DNA of 20,492 nucleotides, taken from contig CAYUNE010000006.1 in assembly GCA_964446115.1 (NCBI GenBank), forward strand, positions 1-20,492, given 5' to 3'. The notes under the pieces are model-generated. The model ran no database searches, was not told where the DNA came from, and saw nothing but the letters and a program-made list of their open reading frames with translations. Each line of letters starts with the position of its first letter. Position 1 is the first letter of the stretch. The position numbers were made by a program, and so were the translations under genes. Positions 1 through 8,073 of this stretch are shown piece by piece. The DNA comes from CAYUNE01 sp964446115. Its GTDB lineage: Bacteria; Desulfobacterota; Desulfobulbia; Desulfobulbales; Desulfobulbaceae.

Positions 1-107
1 GTAATTGATCACAGGCACCGCATCTTTACACGCTCTCTCCCGGCCGCATAGTGGGCTATAGCGGCCGGGAGAGAGCGTGCAAATCTGCAGCACCTGTGAC
101 CAATTAC
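1..107. repeat. 107-bp near-palindromic repeat element
   Basis: The two halves are inverted copies. The outer 15 bp (GTAATTGATCACAGG at 1-15, CCTGTGACCAATTAC at 93-107) differ at one base. The inner 17 bp (CGCTCTCTCCCGGCCGC at 31-47, complement at 61-77) match perfectly, and the centre is a short loop around 52-55. About seven mismatches lie between, mostly at 16-28. As RNA or single-stranded DNA it would form a long hairpin. No T-tract follows, so it is not a typical intrinsic terminator. It resembles a REP/MITE-like palindromic unit, but it touches the window edge and nothing coding is visible in it. Confidence 0.75.
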
Positions 108-142
108 AGTTTGGAAGCAAGATATACCGCGGGTTTACATAT

Positions 143-157
143 CCTGTGACCGGTTAC
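143..157 (+). repeat. Third copy of the palindrome end motif
   Basis: CCTGTGACCGGTTAC repeats the end motif of the neighbouring palindrome (CCTGTGACCAATTAC at 93-107) with two changes. The consensus is CCTGTGAYCRRTTAC. It stands alone, 35 bp beyond the palindrome and just before the tRNA terminator. It could be a remnant repeat end or a protein-binding motif. Confidence 0.6.
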
Positions 158-186
158 AAAAAAACGGCCCGGAAAACCGGGCCGTT
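156..186 (-). terminator. Intrinsic terminator of tRNA-Met
   Basis: Read on the minus strand, a perfect 10-bp stem AACGGCCCGG/CCGGGCCGTT (163-172 with 177-186) with a 4-nt loop is followed directly by a run of Ts. It lies about 40 nt downstream of the minus-strand tRNA gene and is the expected stop for that transcript. Confidence 0.85.
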
Positions 187-223
187 GCCTGTGAACAGTA
201 TCGAATGATACCGGAATGTGCGG

Positions 224-300
224 TGGTGGCGATGCAGGGACTTGAACCCCGGACACTACGGATATGAGCCGTATGCTCTCACCAGCTGAGCTACATCGCC
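224..300 (-). tRNA. tRNA-Met (CAT), elongator type
   Basis: The minus strand folds as a complete 77-nt tRNA. The acceptor stem GGCGATG/CATCGCC is followed by discriminator A and an encoded CCA (224-226). The D-stem is GCTC/GAGC, the anticodon stem TACGG/CCGTA, and the loop CTCATAT carries anticodon CAT (264-266). The T-arm is CGGGG-TTCAAGT-CCCTG. A paired G1-C72 and the absence of the three-GC anticodon stem argue against initiator tRNA-fMet. A tRNA-Ile2, whose CAT anticodon is modified to lysidine, cannot be excluded by eye, but the arms look more like elongator Met. Confidence 0.93.
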
Positions 301-387
301 ATGGGAAGGATGTCGTTTGACAAACTGGTAATATTCAAAATTTGGCTGTTCTTGTCAACAGGAAAATCAGCGGCGGTGGCCGGTTCC

Positions 388-424
388 AAAAAAAAGCCCC
401 CTGCCGTTGGAGCGGCAGGGGGCT
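388..424 (-). terminator. Intrinsic terminator of groESL
   Basis: On the minus strand a perfect 11-12-bp stem AGCCCCCTGCCG/CGGCAGGGGGCT (395-406 with 413-424) with a 6-nt loop is followed by eight Ts. It lies about 40 nt past the groEL stop codon. Confidence 0.92.
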
Positions 425-460
425 GGCTGAACTTTCACACTTCAGGATTGGAAGAACGGT

Positions 461-2125
461 TTACATCATACCGCCCATTCCTCCCATACCGCCCATTCCT
501 CCCATACCGCCGCCGGGAGGCATTCCGCCGGCGCCGGCTGCGGATTCATCCTCCGGCTCCTCGGCGATCATGCACTCGGTGGTCAACAGCATGCCGGCAA
601 CGCTGGCGGCATTTTGCAGGGCAAAACGGGTCACCTTGGCCGGATCGATAACACCGGCGGCAATGAGATCCTCATACTCTTCCTTGGCCGCGTTGAAGCC
701 GTTGGCACCTTCCATGCCCTTAACATGCTCAACGATAACCGAACCTTCCTGGCCGGCATTGGCGGCAATCTGGCGTACCGGCTCTTCCAGGGCCCGACCG
801 ATAATATCCTTGCCCAGGGCCTGTTCGCCTTCAAGAGTGAGGGATTCAAGGGCCTTCAGGCAACGCAGGTAGGCAACCCCACCGCCGGGAACCACGCCTT
901 CCTCGACAGCGGCGCGGGTAGCGTTAAGGGCATCCTCGACGCGGGCTTTCTTCTCTTTCATCTCCACCTCGGTGGCTGCACCCACATTGATGACGGCAAC
1001 ACCGCCGATGAGCTTGGCCAGGCGCTCCTGCAGCTTCTCCCGATCATAGTCGGAGGTGGAGTCTTCGATCTGGGTGCGGATCTGTTTGACCCGGGCTTCC
1101 AGCATGGCGGCGTCACCGGCGCCGTCGATGATGGTGGTGTTGTCCTTGTCAACAACAATCTTCTTGGCGTTGCCGAGATCATTAACGGTGATATTCTCAA
1201 GCTTGATGCCGAGATCCTCGGTGATTACCTGCCCGCCGGTGAGAATGGCGATATCTTCAAGCATGGCCTTGCGGCGATCACCGAAACCGGGCGCCTTGAC
1301 CGCGGCGATATTGAGGGTGCCGCGCAGTTTGTTGACCACCAGGGTGGCCAGGGCCTCACCGTCCACGTCTTCAGCGATGATGAACAGCGCCTTACCCATC
1401 TTGGCAACCGACTCGAGGATGGGCAGGAGATCCTTCATGTTGCTGATCTTCTTTTCATGCAGCAGGATCAGGGGATCATCCATGTTGACTTCCATGCGGT
1501 CGGGATCGGTGACAAAGTAGGGGGAGAGGTAACCGCGGTCAAACTGCATACCCTCAACCACATCCAGGGAGGTTTCCATGGATTTGGCTTCCTCAACCGT
1601 GATGACGCCTTCCTTGCCCACCTCGTCCATGGCCTCGGCAATGATGTTACCGATGGTCTCGTCGTTGTTGGCGGAAATGGTACCCACCTGGGCGATCTCG
1701 GACTGCTCCTTGGTGGGGTTGGCAATGTTGGCCAGTTCGGCGACAACCGCCTCAACGCTGGCATCAATGCCACGCTTGATCTCCATGGGGTTGGAACCGG
1801 CGGCCACCAGCTTGGCGCCTTCTCGATAGATGGCCTGGGCCAGAACAGTGGCTGTGGTGGTACCGTCACCGGCAACGTCACTGGTCTTGGAGGCAACCTC
1901 CTTGACCATCTGAGCACCCATATTTTCGAACTTGTCCTTCAGTTCCACCTCTTTGGCCACAGTGACACCGTCTTTGGTGATCACCGGTGCACCGAAGGAC
2001 TTCTCAATGAGAACATTGCGCCCTTTTGGGCCCAGGGTGACCTTGACGGCATTGGCCAGCGTGTTAATGCCGGCGAGCATGGACTCCCGGGCCTTTCCAC
2101 TATATTTAAGATCTTTTGCAGCCAT
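461..2125 (-). CDS. groL: 60-kDa chaperonin GroEL
   Basis: The 554-residue chaperonin has the family's usual length. It forms the double-ring ATP-driven folding cage with GroES in the cytoplasm. Visible hallmarks are the start MAAKDLKYSGKARE, the ATP-binding GDGTTTATV with D87, the VKVTLGPKGRNV segment, VVPGGGVAYLR near the C-terminal equatorial domain, and the flexible Gly-Met tail ending GGMGGMGGMGGMGGMM. The ATG at 2125 follows an AAAGGAG ribosome-binding site. It is the second gene of the groESL pair, 40 nt after groES, and ends before a strong terminator. Nothing is missing or broken. Several long open frames run antisense to it, which is common for this conserved GC-biased gene and not evidence of other genes. 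Confidence 0.98.
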   Translation of the reverse strand: MAAKDLKYSGKARESMLAGINTLANAVKVTLGPKGRNVLIEKSFGAPVITKDGVTVAKEVELKDKFENMGAQMVKEVASKTSDVAGDGTTTATVLAQAIYREGAKLVAAGSNPMEIKRGIDASVEAVVAELANIANPTKEQSEIAQVGTISANNDETIGNIIAEAMDEVGKEGVITVEEAKSMETSLDVVEGMQFDRGYLSPYFVTDPDRMEVNMDDPLILLHEKKISNMKDLLPILESVAKMGKALFIIAEDVDGEALATLVVNKLRGTLNIAAVKAPGFGDRRKAMLEDIAILTGGQVITEDLGIKLENITVNDLGNAKKIVVDKDNTTIIDGAGDAAMLEARVKQIRTQIEDSTSDYDREKLQERLAKLIGGVAVINVGAATEVEMKEKKARVEDALNATRAAVEEGVVPGGGVAYLRCLKALESLTLEGEQALGKDIIGRALEEPVRQIAANAGQEGSVIVEHVKGMEGANGFNAAKEEYEDLIAAGVIDPAKVTRFALQNAASVAGMLLTTECMIAEEPEDESAAGAGGMPPGGGMGGMGGMGGMGGMM

Positions 2126-2165
2126 ATTCTTTTCTCCTTTCTTTTCAGATGGGTATATATATTAC

Positions 2166-2453
2166 TTATTCCACCACACCGAGAACATCGTCCTCGCGCA
2201 TGATCAGGTAATCCTCGCCTTCGATCTTGACATCCGTTCCGCCGTATTTGCTGAACAGTACCCTGTCGCCGACCTTCAGGTCCATGGCGACTCTCTCGCC
2301 CTTGTCATTGAGCTTGCCGGGTCCGACAGCGATGATCTCACCCTCCGCCGGTTTTTCCTTGGCGCTGTCCGGAATAATGATACCACCGGAAGTTTTTTCT
2401 TCTTCCTCCAGTCTTTTGACCAGAATACGGTCATTTAACGGACGAATCTTCAT
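2166..2453 (-). CDS. groES: 10-kDa co-chaperonin GroES
   Basis: This 95-residue protein is the heptameric lid of the GroEL cage. It starts MKIRPLNDRILVKRLEEEE, carries the mobile-loop region EKTSGGIIIPDSAKEKPAEG (about 21-40), and has the typical GDRVLFSKYGGTDVKIEGEDYLIMREDDVLGVV end. The frame stays open upstream, but the ATG at 2453 is chosen because AGGAGG lies 7 nt before it (2461-2466) and the homology starts there. It is co-transcribed with groEL, 40 nt downstream, from a promoter near 2568-2595. Confidence 0.98.
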   Translation of the reverse strand: MKIRPLNDRILVKRLEEEEKTSGGIIIPDSAKEKPAEGEIIAVGPGKLNDKGERVAMDLKVGDRVLFSKYGGTDVKIEGEDYLIMREDDVLGVVE

Positions 2454-2567
2454 ACAGCTACCTCCTAGATTACTTAAAATTATGGTTTTGGGGTAAAGGT
2501 AAAGTACTACGAGATAAAACAAGCGGAAAAGAGCAATAATATCTTTCCCTTCATCGGGTTGCGCAAA

Positions 2568-2595
2568 ACTATAGACACGCTTTTTGAAAAATCAA
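2568..2595 (-). promoter_or_regulatory. Putative sigma-70-type groESL promoter
   Basis: Minus strand: TTGATT (-35, 2590-2595), a 16-bp spacer, and TATAGT (-10, 2568-2573). This predicts a 5' leader of about 108 nt before groES. I see no CIRCE inverted repeat (TTAGCACTC-N9-GAGTGCTAA) in the leader and no convincing sigma-32 -10 box, so the heat-shock control is not evident from sequence. Confidence 0.5.
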
Positions 2596-2696
2596 GGGAG
2601 GGAAAATAAAATTTTTCCAGTAAAACAACATACTGAAATTTCGATATTTCATCAAAATGTTTCAGTTCCCGGTTCCGGCAAATGCCCGGCGGTGAT

Positions 2697-5600
2697 TCAC
2701 TCCTGCCAGGAAAGCAACGAGGCGATGTCCCGCCGGTTGAGCTGCTTCATGATCGAGGCATCATCTTCGGTGATAATATCGTCGGCCAGGGCCTGCTTTT
2801 TCTCGATCAGGGCGTGTATCTTTTCTTCAAGAGTACCGACGGTTACCAGTTTGATGACCTGCACACTGCTCCGCTGACCCATGCGATGGACGCGGGCCGT
2901 TGCCTGCTCCTCTTTTGCCGGATTCCACCAGCGATCATAATGGATCACCACCTGAGCGGCGGTGAGATCGATCCCCACGCCCCCGGCCAGCAGACTGGCC
3001 AGGCAAAGAGAACACGAATCATCCGTCTGGAACCTGTCAATTGCCTGCTGCCGCTTCCGGGGCGTCATACCGCCACGGATTTGGCAAAAATCCAGACTGC
3101 GATCCTCCAGATAGCGTGCCATAATATCCAGCATGGCAGTGAACTGGCTGAAAACCACAACCTTGAAACCCGCGCTCAGGCATTCATCGACAAGCTCTTT
3201 CCAAAGCTCCCACTTGCCGCTGCCGTACAGGCCGTATTCATTACTTTTTCCCAACAAACACGGGTGATCGCAGACCTGTTTGAGACGGGTGATGGCCGTC
3301 AGGATACCGATATAGTTCGCCTGTTCGTCCTGTTGCAGCAATTCACGGACCAGGGAGTTCGATTCCTCAATAATCTGCCGGTAAAGGCCCACCTGGTCAT
3401 CATGCAACTCGGCCAGTCTGATATCCTTGATCACCGGCGGCAGCTCTCCGAGAACCTTGCCGCGCGTCCGACGCAGGATAAAGGGTTTGACAATTCGGCT
3501 GAGCCGCCTGTGCATTTCCGGCGAGTCGTTGCGAAGAAAACGCCGGAAACTTCGCGTACTGAACATACCGGGCAGGCAAATGTCGAAAAGTGCCTTCACC
3601 TCCTGGACTGAATTTTCCAGAGGGGTGCCGGTAAGTCCAATGAGTGAATCCGCATCTAGCTTTAGGGCTGCCTGATGGCTCCCGGTTTTCATATTTTTCA
3701 GATGCTGCATTTCATCAAAAAAAATGACCTGAAAATGAATAGTCGAAAGAAGGCTGATATCGTTGCGCATGACTCCATAGGTAGTCACCACGACTGCTGA
3801 TTGCAGGGCTTGCTCCAGGTCCCTTCCCGTGCCGTAATAAAGAGAAACTCGTAACTCCGGGAAAAATTTCTCCGCCTTGTCCCGCCAGTGAAGCAGAACC
3901 GATGTGGGACAGACGACAAGATGACGGGACTTCGGATCCCTGCTGAACAAAATGTCCAGCAGGGTCAGGGCCTGATGGGTCTTGCCAAGCCCCATGTCAT
4001 CGGCCAATATACCTCCCAGATGAAAACCGACGAGGTGCTTGAGCCAGACAACACCATGGCGTTGGTAGGTTCGCAGATGATGGGGCAACGACATATCGGC
4101 AGCCGAATCGAACCAGGTTTCGGTATCAAGCAGGTTTTTCAGCCGTTGTCGCATTCCCTTCCCGGATTCCGGGGGGACGATCTCAGGCAACAGGCCGGCC
4201 AGGGCCAGCATTTCATGGCGGCGCAGACGTATTCGCTCCGAATTGCCATCAACCGCCGGGCAGATACGATCTTCTCCCAGCTCATGGAACCAGGCGAGCC
4301 TGGTATCGGCAAGTTGCAGCCACTTGGCGCCGGCGATAAATGCCTCTCCCCGTCCTCCCCGCCTCAACAACTCGGCCAGGTCAATGGCCTGATTGCCGAG
4401 CTCGTAATAGCCGGCCAGATAACACCAGTCATCAATCTCTTCATAAGACTTGAGCTCAAGACGTTCCGGGCCTCTGACAATTTCAAACGCCGACACTTCC
4501 GGTGCGACCTGGTGGCAACCGCTTTGCAGGGCAGCCTTATTGAGCTCGAGAAAACCCGGAATATCAGCTGATTCAACAACGAAACCGGTTTCCGGCTCCT
4601 TGAGACTGGTTGCTGCCGTAAACAGCGAAAGCTGCTTTCCCGGCGGGGCGAGATGCAGCTTTTCGTCATTTTTCAGGGGAATGGTGGAGAAAAAACCGTA
4701 CTTATCGAGGTAGTAATAATTGCCGTAACGGTCGGCGGCCAGTTCTTGCAGACTAAACGAGCGTCCGTCATCCAGCCGGACACAATGGTTGACCTTGAGG
4801 CGGGTGCGATCCGGGGTAAAAGATACCTCTGAAAAACAACCGGCCGCCGGCCGCCGGCTCACCAGCGCCCCGGAGGGATCAAGCTCATCCAGCAATTCGG
4901 CGCAACCGCTTCGCGGCAGATTGATCTGAAAAAGCGGGGCCCCCGAACTCTCCTGCGTCTCCAGAAAAAAAAGACCGTCGGCACCACGGTGTGCCACGAA
5001 CAGAGGGTCGGGCCGGGCCATACAGAGCAGACGAGCCAATTCCATCCAACGGGATGAATCCTGTCTTTCCCCCTTGCTGCGACTGCCCATATTGTTCAGG
5101 GCATGTTCATTGGCTGTACGGGTTCGGGCAACGAGCGAATCAAAAAGGGCCCGAACGGTTTTTTCCACCCCGGCGCTTCTTCTGTCTGATTGCAGATCCG
5201 GAGCCGGGGAATCGATAAAATCGGGGAAAAGATCCAGGAGATCATGGATCGCCGTCACTGTCAACCCGAGGGTCAGCCGTAGACCGATATCGGCACTGAT
5301 TGTCAGACGATAGCCGTCATCTGGTTTATCAAGGACAATGTCAGCCTCTTCCCGCTCCAAAATCCCGCAGAGATAACGTCCCAGCAGGTGCCAGGGGCTG
5401 CGCGGGAAGAACAGCGGCAGCGGGACGGCAGATCCCGTTCCCCGGCCAAGTCCCAGCAACACGGCGGCGGCAACATGAATACACCGCTGTTCTCCGTGGC
5501 TGGGTTCCTTGCAGGCGGAACACCAGCCGCCCCTGCATGAGTACCCCTGCCGCATCCTGCTGTTCGGCGGCATCAGAACCAGTGCACAGTTCCCATTGTC

Positions 5601-5798
5601 GAAGACAACGCCCGCCCCGTTCCTATAGAAGAGATACCGGACAACACCCCCGTCCCGGATCATTGACAGGGCCTTGTCCTGAACTTTCACGTCAAACCAC
5701 GGAGTAAGGCTGGTGGTGATCTTCACCGGCGGTTGCAATTTGGCGGCGAGGGGCCAGTGGCGGGAAGCGGGCAAAAACGAGGCGTTATTTTCGCTCAT
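2697..5798 (-). CDS. SNF2-family ATPase with N-terminal SWIM-like zinc motif
   Basis: This 1033-residue protein is a double-stranded-DNA translocase of the SNF2/SWI2 group of superfamily 2, related to bacterial RapA/HepA-type proteins. A SWIM-like cluster (C93-x2-C96-x9-C106-x-H108) sits near the N-terminus; the classic SWIM spacing is CxC, so it is a variant. A long middle region (about 120-560) has no motif I recognise. The ATPase core follows: GLGKT Walker A (603-607), DEMQ Walker B (695-698, where DEAH is common), LTGTP motif III (722-726), FILRRTRGKVLGELPP, and the C-terminal lobe with LAGGVGIDLT and QATARVHRMGQ (motifs V-VI, about 937-975). The ATG at 5798 has only a weak ribosome-binding site. 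It lies 77 nt after hemC on the same strand. The exact substrate cannot be told; roles in transcription recycling or DNA repair are possible. Confidence 0.9.
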   Translation of the reverse strand: MSENNASFLPASRHWPLAAKLQPPVKITTSLTPWFDVKVQDKALSMIRDGGVVRYLFYRNGAGVVFDNGNCALVLMPPNSRMRQGYSCRGGWCSACKEPSHGEQRCIHVAAAVLLGLGRGTGSAVPLPLFFPRSPWHLLGRYLCGILEREEADIVLDKPDDGYRLTISADIGLRLTLGLTVTAIHDLLDLFPDFIDSPAPDLQSDRRSAGVEKTVRALFDSLVARTRTANEHALNNMGSRSKGERQDSSRWMELARLLCMARPDPLFVAHRGADGLFFLETQESSGAPLFQINLPRSGCAELLDELDPSGALVSRRPAAGCFSEVSFTPDRTRLKVNHCVRLDDGRSFSLQELAADRYGNYYYLDKYGFFSTIPLKNDEKLHLAPPGKQLSLFTAATSLKEPETGFVVESADIPGFLELNKAALQSGCHQVAPEVSAFEIVRGPERLELKSYEEIDDWCYLAGYYELGNQAIDLAELLRRGGRGEAFIAGAKWLQLADTRLAWFHELGEDRICPAVDGNSERIRLRRHEMLALAGLLPEIVPPESGKGMRQRLKNLLDTETWFDSAADMSLPHHLRTYQRHGVVWLKHLVGFHLGGILADDMGLGKTHQALTLLDILFSRDPKSRHLVVCPTSVLLHWRDKAEKFFPELRVSLYYGTGRDLEQALQSAVVVTTYGVMRNDISLLSTIHFQVIFFDEMQHLKNMKTGSHQAALKLDADSLIGLTGTPLENSVQEVKALFDICLPGMFSTRSFRRFLRNDSPEMHRRLSRIVKPFILRRTRGKVLGELPPVIKDIRLAELHDDQVGLYRQIIEESNSLVRELLQQDEQANYIGILTAITRLKQVCDHPCLLGKSNEYGLYGSGKWELWKELVDECLSAGFKVVVFSQFTAMLDIMARYLEDRSLDFCQIRGGMTPRKRQQAIDRFQTDDSCSLCLASLLAGGVGIDLTAAQVVIHYDRWWNPAKEEQATARVHRMGQRSSVQVIKLVTVGTLEEKIHALIEKKQALADDIITEDDASIMKQLNRRDIASLLSWQE

Positions 5799-5875
5799 TA
5801 TCGATAAATTCCGACAAGAAAATTTCCCGGAAGATGCAGGCGCGGCACGAACGCCGACGGATTCAGGATCTTGCC

Positions 5876-6808
5876 TTAAGCCTGTTGGCGGCGGATTTCG
5901 GCCAGGAGTTCCCGGCCGCCGTTATCAAGGATATGGGTTCCGGCGTCACGACCGAGCTCCCGGGCATTTTGCCGTTGACCGCTGATGGTTTTGCGGATCT
6001 CTGTTCGGCCGTCGAGGCTGATGAGACCCGCGGAAAGGGTCAGGGTGTCTCCGGACAGCCGGGCGAGGGCAAAGGCGGGAATACTGCAGCCGCCTTCAAG
6101 TCTTTTCAGGTAGGCCCTTTCGGCCAGCAGACAGGTTTCACTGTCCCGATGATTGAGACAGGCGCGGATCTTCTCCCGTTTTGCCGCCGACAGGGAGGAG
6201 GCCGCCTCGATGGCGATGGAGCCCTGGCCCACCGGCGGCACAAACTCATCAACGGGAAAGGTCTTGACGATCAAATCGTCATACTGCATGCGCTTGACTC
6301 CGGCATAGGCAAGCATGAGGGCATCGCAGGCCCCGCCGTCGAGCTTCTTCACCCGGGTCTGCAGGTTACCGCGCATGTCAACCACCTCGACATGCGGATA
6401 GAAATGACGCAGCAGCGCCACCCGTCGCACCGATGAGGTGCCGATGCGGATAGCGGCGCCGGGATCGTCGATTGAAAGGGCTCCATTGCGGCTGAGCAGG
6501 ACATCATTGACCTTTTCCCGCTCGGTAAAGGCAATGAGGCTGAATCCCTCAGGCAGCCGGGAAGGCATATCCTTGGCGCTGTGAACAGCGATATCAATTG
6601 ATCCCTGGGCAAGCTTTTCCTCCAGCTCCTCGGTAAAGACTCCCTTGGAGCCGATTTTGGCAATGGAGGTATCGAGAATCTTGTCCCCTTTGGTCTCCAT
6701 TGTGATGATTTCCGTGGTAAAACCGGCGGATTCAAGCATGCGGACCACGGTTTCGGTCTGCCACATGGCCAGTTTGCTCTTGCGAGAGCCAATTCTGATG
6801 ACGGACAT
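5876..6808 (-). CDS. hemC: Hydroxymethylbilane synthase (porphobilinogen deaminase)
   Basis: HemC joins four porphobilinogen molecules into hydroxymethylbilane in tetrapyrrole (heme, siroheme, cobalamin) synthesis. The 310-residue length is normal. Visible motifs are the start IRIGSRKSKLAMWQT, AVHSAKDMPS with the catalytic aspartate D80, GTSSVRR, MRGNLQTRVKKLDGG, PVGQGSIAIE, and GGCSIP with C241, which carries the dipyrromethane cofactor (GGCQVP is more usual). The ATG at 6808 follows a GGAGA site. It sits 44 nt after ilvE on the same strand; this link looks positional rather than metabolic. Other hem genes are not in the window. Confidence 0.97.
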   Translation of the reverse strand: MSVIRIGSRKSKLAMWQTETVVRMLESAGFTTEIITMETKGDKILDTSIAKIGSKGVFTEELEEKLAQGSIDIAVHSAKDMPSRLPEGFSLIAFTEREKVNDVLLSRNGALSIDDPGAAIRIGTSSVRRVALLRHFYPHVEVVDMRGNLQTRVKKLDGGACDALMLAYAGVKRMQYDDLIVKTFPVDEFVPPVGQGSIAIEAASSLSAAKREKIRACLNHRDSETCLLAERAYLKRLEGGCSIPAFALARLSGDTLTLSAGLISLDGRTEIRKTISGQRQNARELGRDAGTHILDNGGRELLAEIRRQQA

Positions 6809-6852
6809 TGTGTTCTCTCCGGCTGCGGATAGCTTATGGTGATGCCGGCAAA

Positions 6853-7941
6853 CTAGCCGACGCGAACGATCCAGTTGTGGGGATCGGGACGACGACCGAA
6901 CTGGATGGCCTGCAGCTCGGAGAAAAGGCGCTGGGCCAGCTCACCGGTAGCGCCGTTGTTGATGGTTGTTACCTCGTCCTTGTAACAGAGCTCGCCGATG
7001 GGCGATATCACCGCCGCCGTACCGGTGGCAAAGGCCTCACGCAGGGAGCCGTCCCGGCTGGCAGCAATCACCTCGTCGATGCTGATCCGGCGTTCCACCG
7101 TGGCAATATCCCAATCCCGCGCCAGTTGCAGCACCGAATCGCGGGTAATGCCCGGCAGGATGGTGCCGCCCAGGGGCGGCGTGATCAATTGGTCACCGAT
7201 GAGAAAAAAGATATTGGATGTACCGACTTCCTCAATATACTTCCGTTCCCGGGCGTCGAGCCACAGCACCTGAGTATAGCCCTCTTTCTGGGCCTCGGTC
7301 AGCGCCATGATACTGGCTGCGTAGTTACCGGCGGTTTTTGCCTCGCCGGTGCCGCCGCTGGCCGCTCGTACGTACTTGTCGGAGACGTAGATCTTCACCG
7401 GGTTGAAGCCTTCGGCATAGTAGGCCCCCACCGGACCGGTGATAATATAGAACAGGTACTCATCGGCGGGCCGGATCCCCAGGACCGGTTCGGTGGCGAT
7501 CATGGTGGGTCGGATATAGAGGGTGGCACCTTCGGCGGAGGGAATCCACTCCCGGTCCAGGTAGACCAGGGCCTTGAGCGCCTGGATGGCCTTGTCCACG
7601 GGAACGCGGGGCATACACATCCTGAGGGCCGAATTGTTCATGCGTTCGAAGTTGTCCCGCGGCCTGAAGAGAAAAATCTGATCGTCCTGACCACGGTAGG
7701 CCTTGAGCCCCTCAAAGATCGCCTGGCCGTAATGGAAAACCAGGGCGGCGGGATCCAGGGAAAAATCACCATAGGGTCTGATTTCGGCATCATGCCATCC
7801 CTTTTGCCGATCCCAGCGCATGGCAAACAGATGATCGGCAAAATAGATGCCGAATCCCAGGTTGTTCTCATCCGGTTTGGGTTTGCGCTGTTTAACACCA
7901 GCCTTGGTAAATGAAATTTCGAGATCCGTACCCGGTATCAT
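6853..7941 (-). CDS. ilvE: Branched-chain amino-acid aminotransferase
   Basis: This PLP enzyme of fold class IV interconverts Leu, Ile and Val with their 2-oxo acids using glutamate. The length (about 362 residues) and the motifs HYGQAIFEGLKAYRG, LYIRPTMIATEP, KTAGNYAAS (with the PLP lysine at about 202), EVGTSNIFF and GTAAVISPIG match the larger, BCAT2-like type rather than the 310-residue E. coli IlvE type. Two adjacent starts are possible: ATG at 7941 (MIPGTDLEI) or GTG at 7944. I prefer the ATG; no strong ribosome-binding site separates them. It is the first gene of the minus-strand run ilvE-hemC-SNF2 and is divergent from the AI-2E-family gene. Confidence 0.95.
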   Translation of the reverse strand: MIPGTDLEISFTKAGVKQRKPKPDENNLGFGIYFADHLFAMRWDRQKGWHDAEIRPYGDFSLDPAALVFHYGQAIFEGLKAYRGQDDQIFLFRPRDNFERMNNSALRMCMPRVPVDKAIQALKALVYLDREWIPSAEGATLYIRPTMIATEPVLGIRPADEYLFYIITGPVGAYYAEGFNPVKIYVSDKYVRAASGGTGEAKTAGNYAASIMALTEAQKEGYTQVLWLDARERKYIEEVGTSNIFFLIGDQLITPPLGGTILPGITRDSVLQLARDWDIATVERRISIDEVIAASRDGSLREAFATGTAAVISPIGELCYKDEVTTINNGATGELAQRLFSELQAIQFGRRPDPHNWIVRVG

Positions 7942-8073
7942 CACTCATCCCGTTGATAATTTTCTTTTGTTAAAGTTGATTCCACGATAGTATGAAATAT
8001 CTGGAAACCGGAAAGCACACCTTGTACCAGGGAAACTTAGCTTCCCGTCCATTCGTCCGTTCGGGTCAAAATT

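Noticed and set aside
614..2203. 529-codon plus-strand open frame antisense to groEL
   Set aside because: It is a shadow of groEL: no family features, no ribosome-binding site, and long antisense frames are common over this GC-biased gene.
2454..2600. CIRCE element or sigma-32 promoter for groESL
   Set aside because: Looked for and not found; only a sigma-70-like promoter is supportable.
6808..7914. 368-codon plus-strand open frame antisense to ilvE
   Set aside because: The ilvE reading has all catalytic motifs and the antisense product has none.
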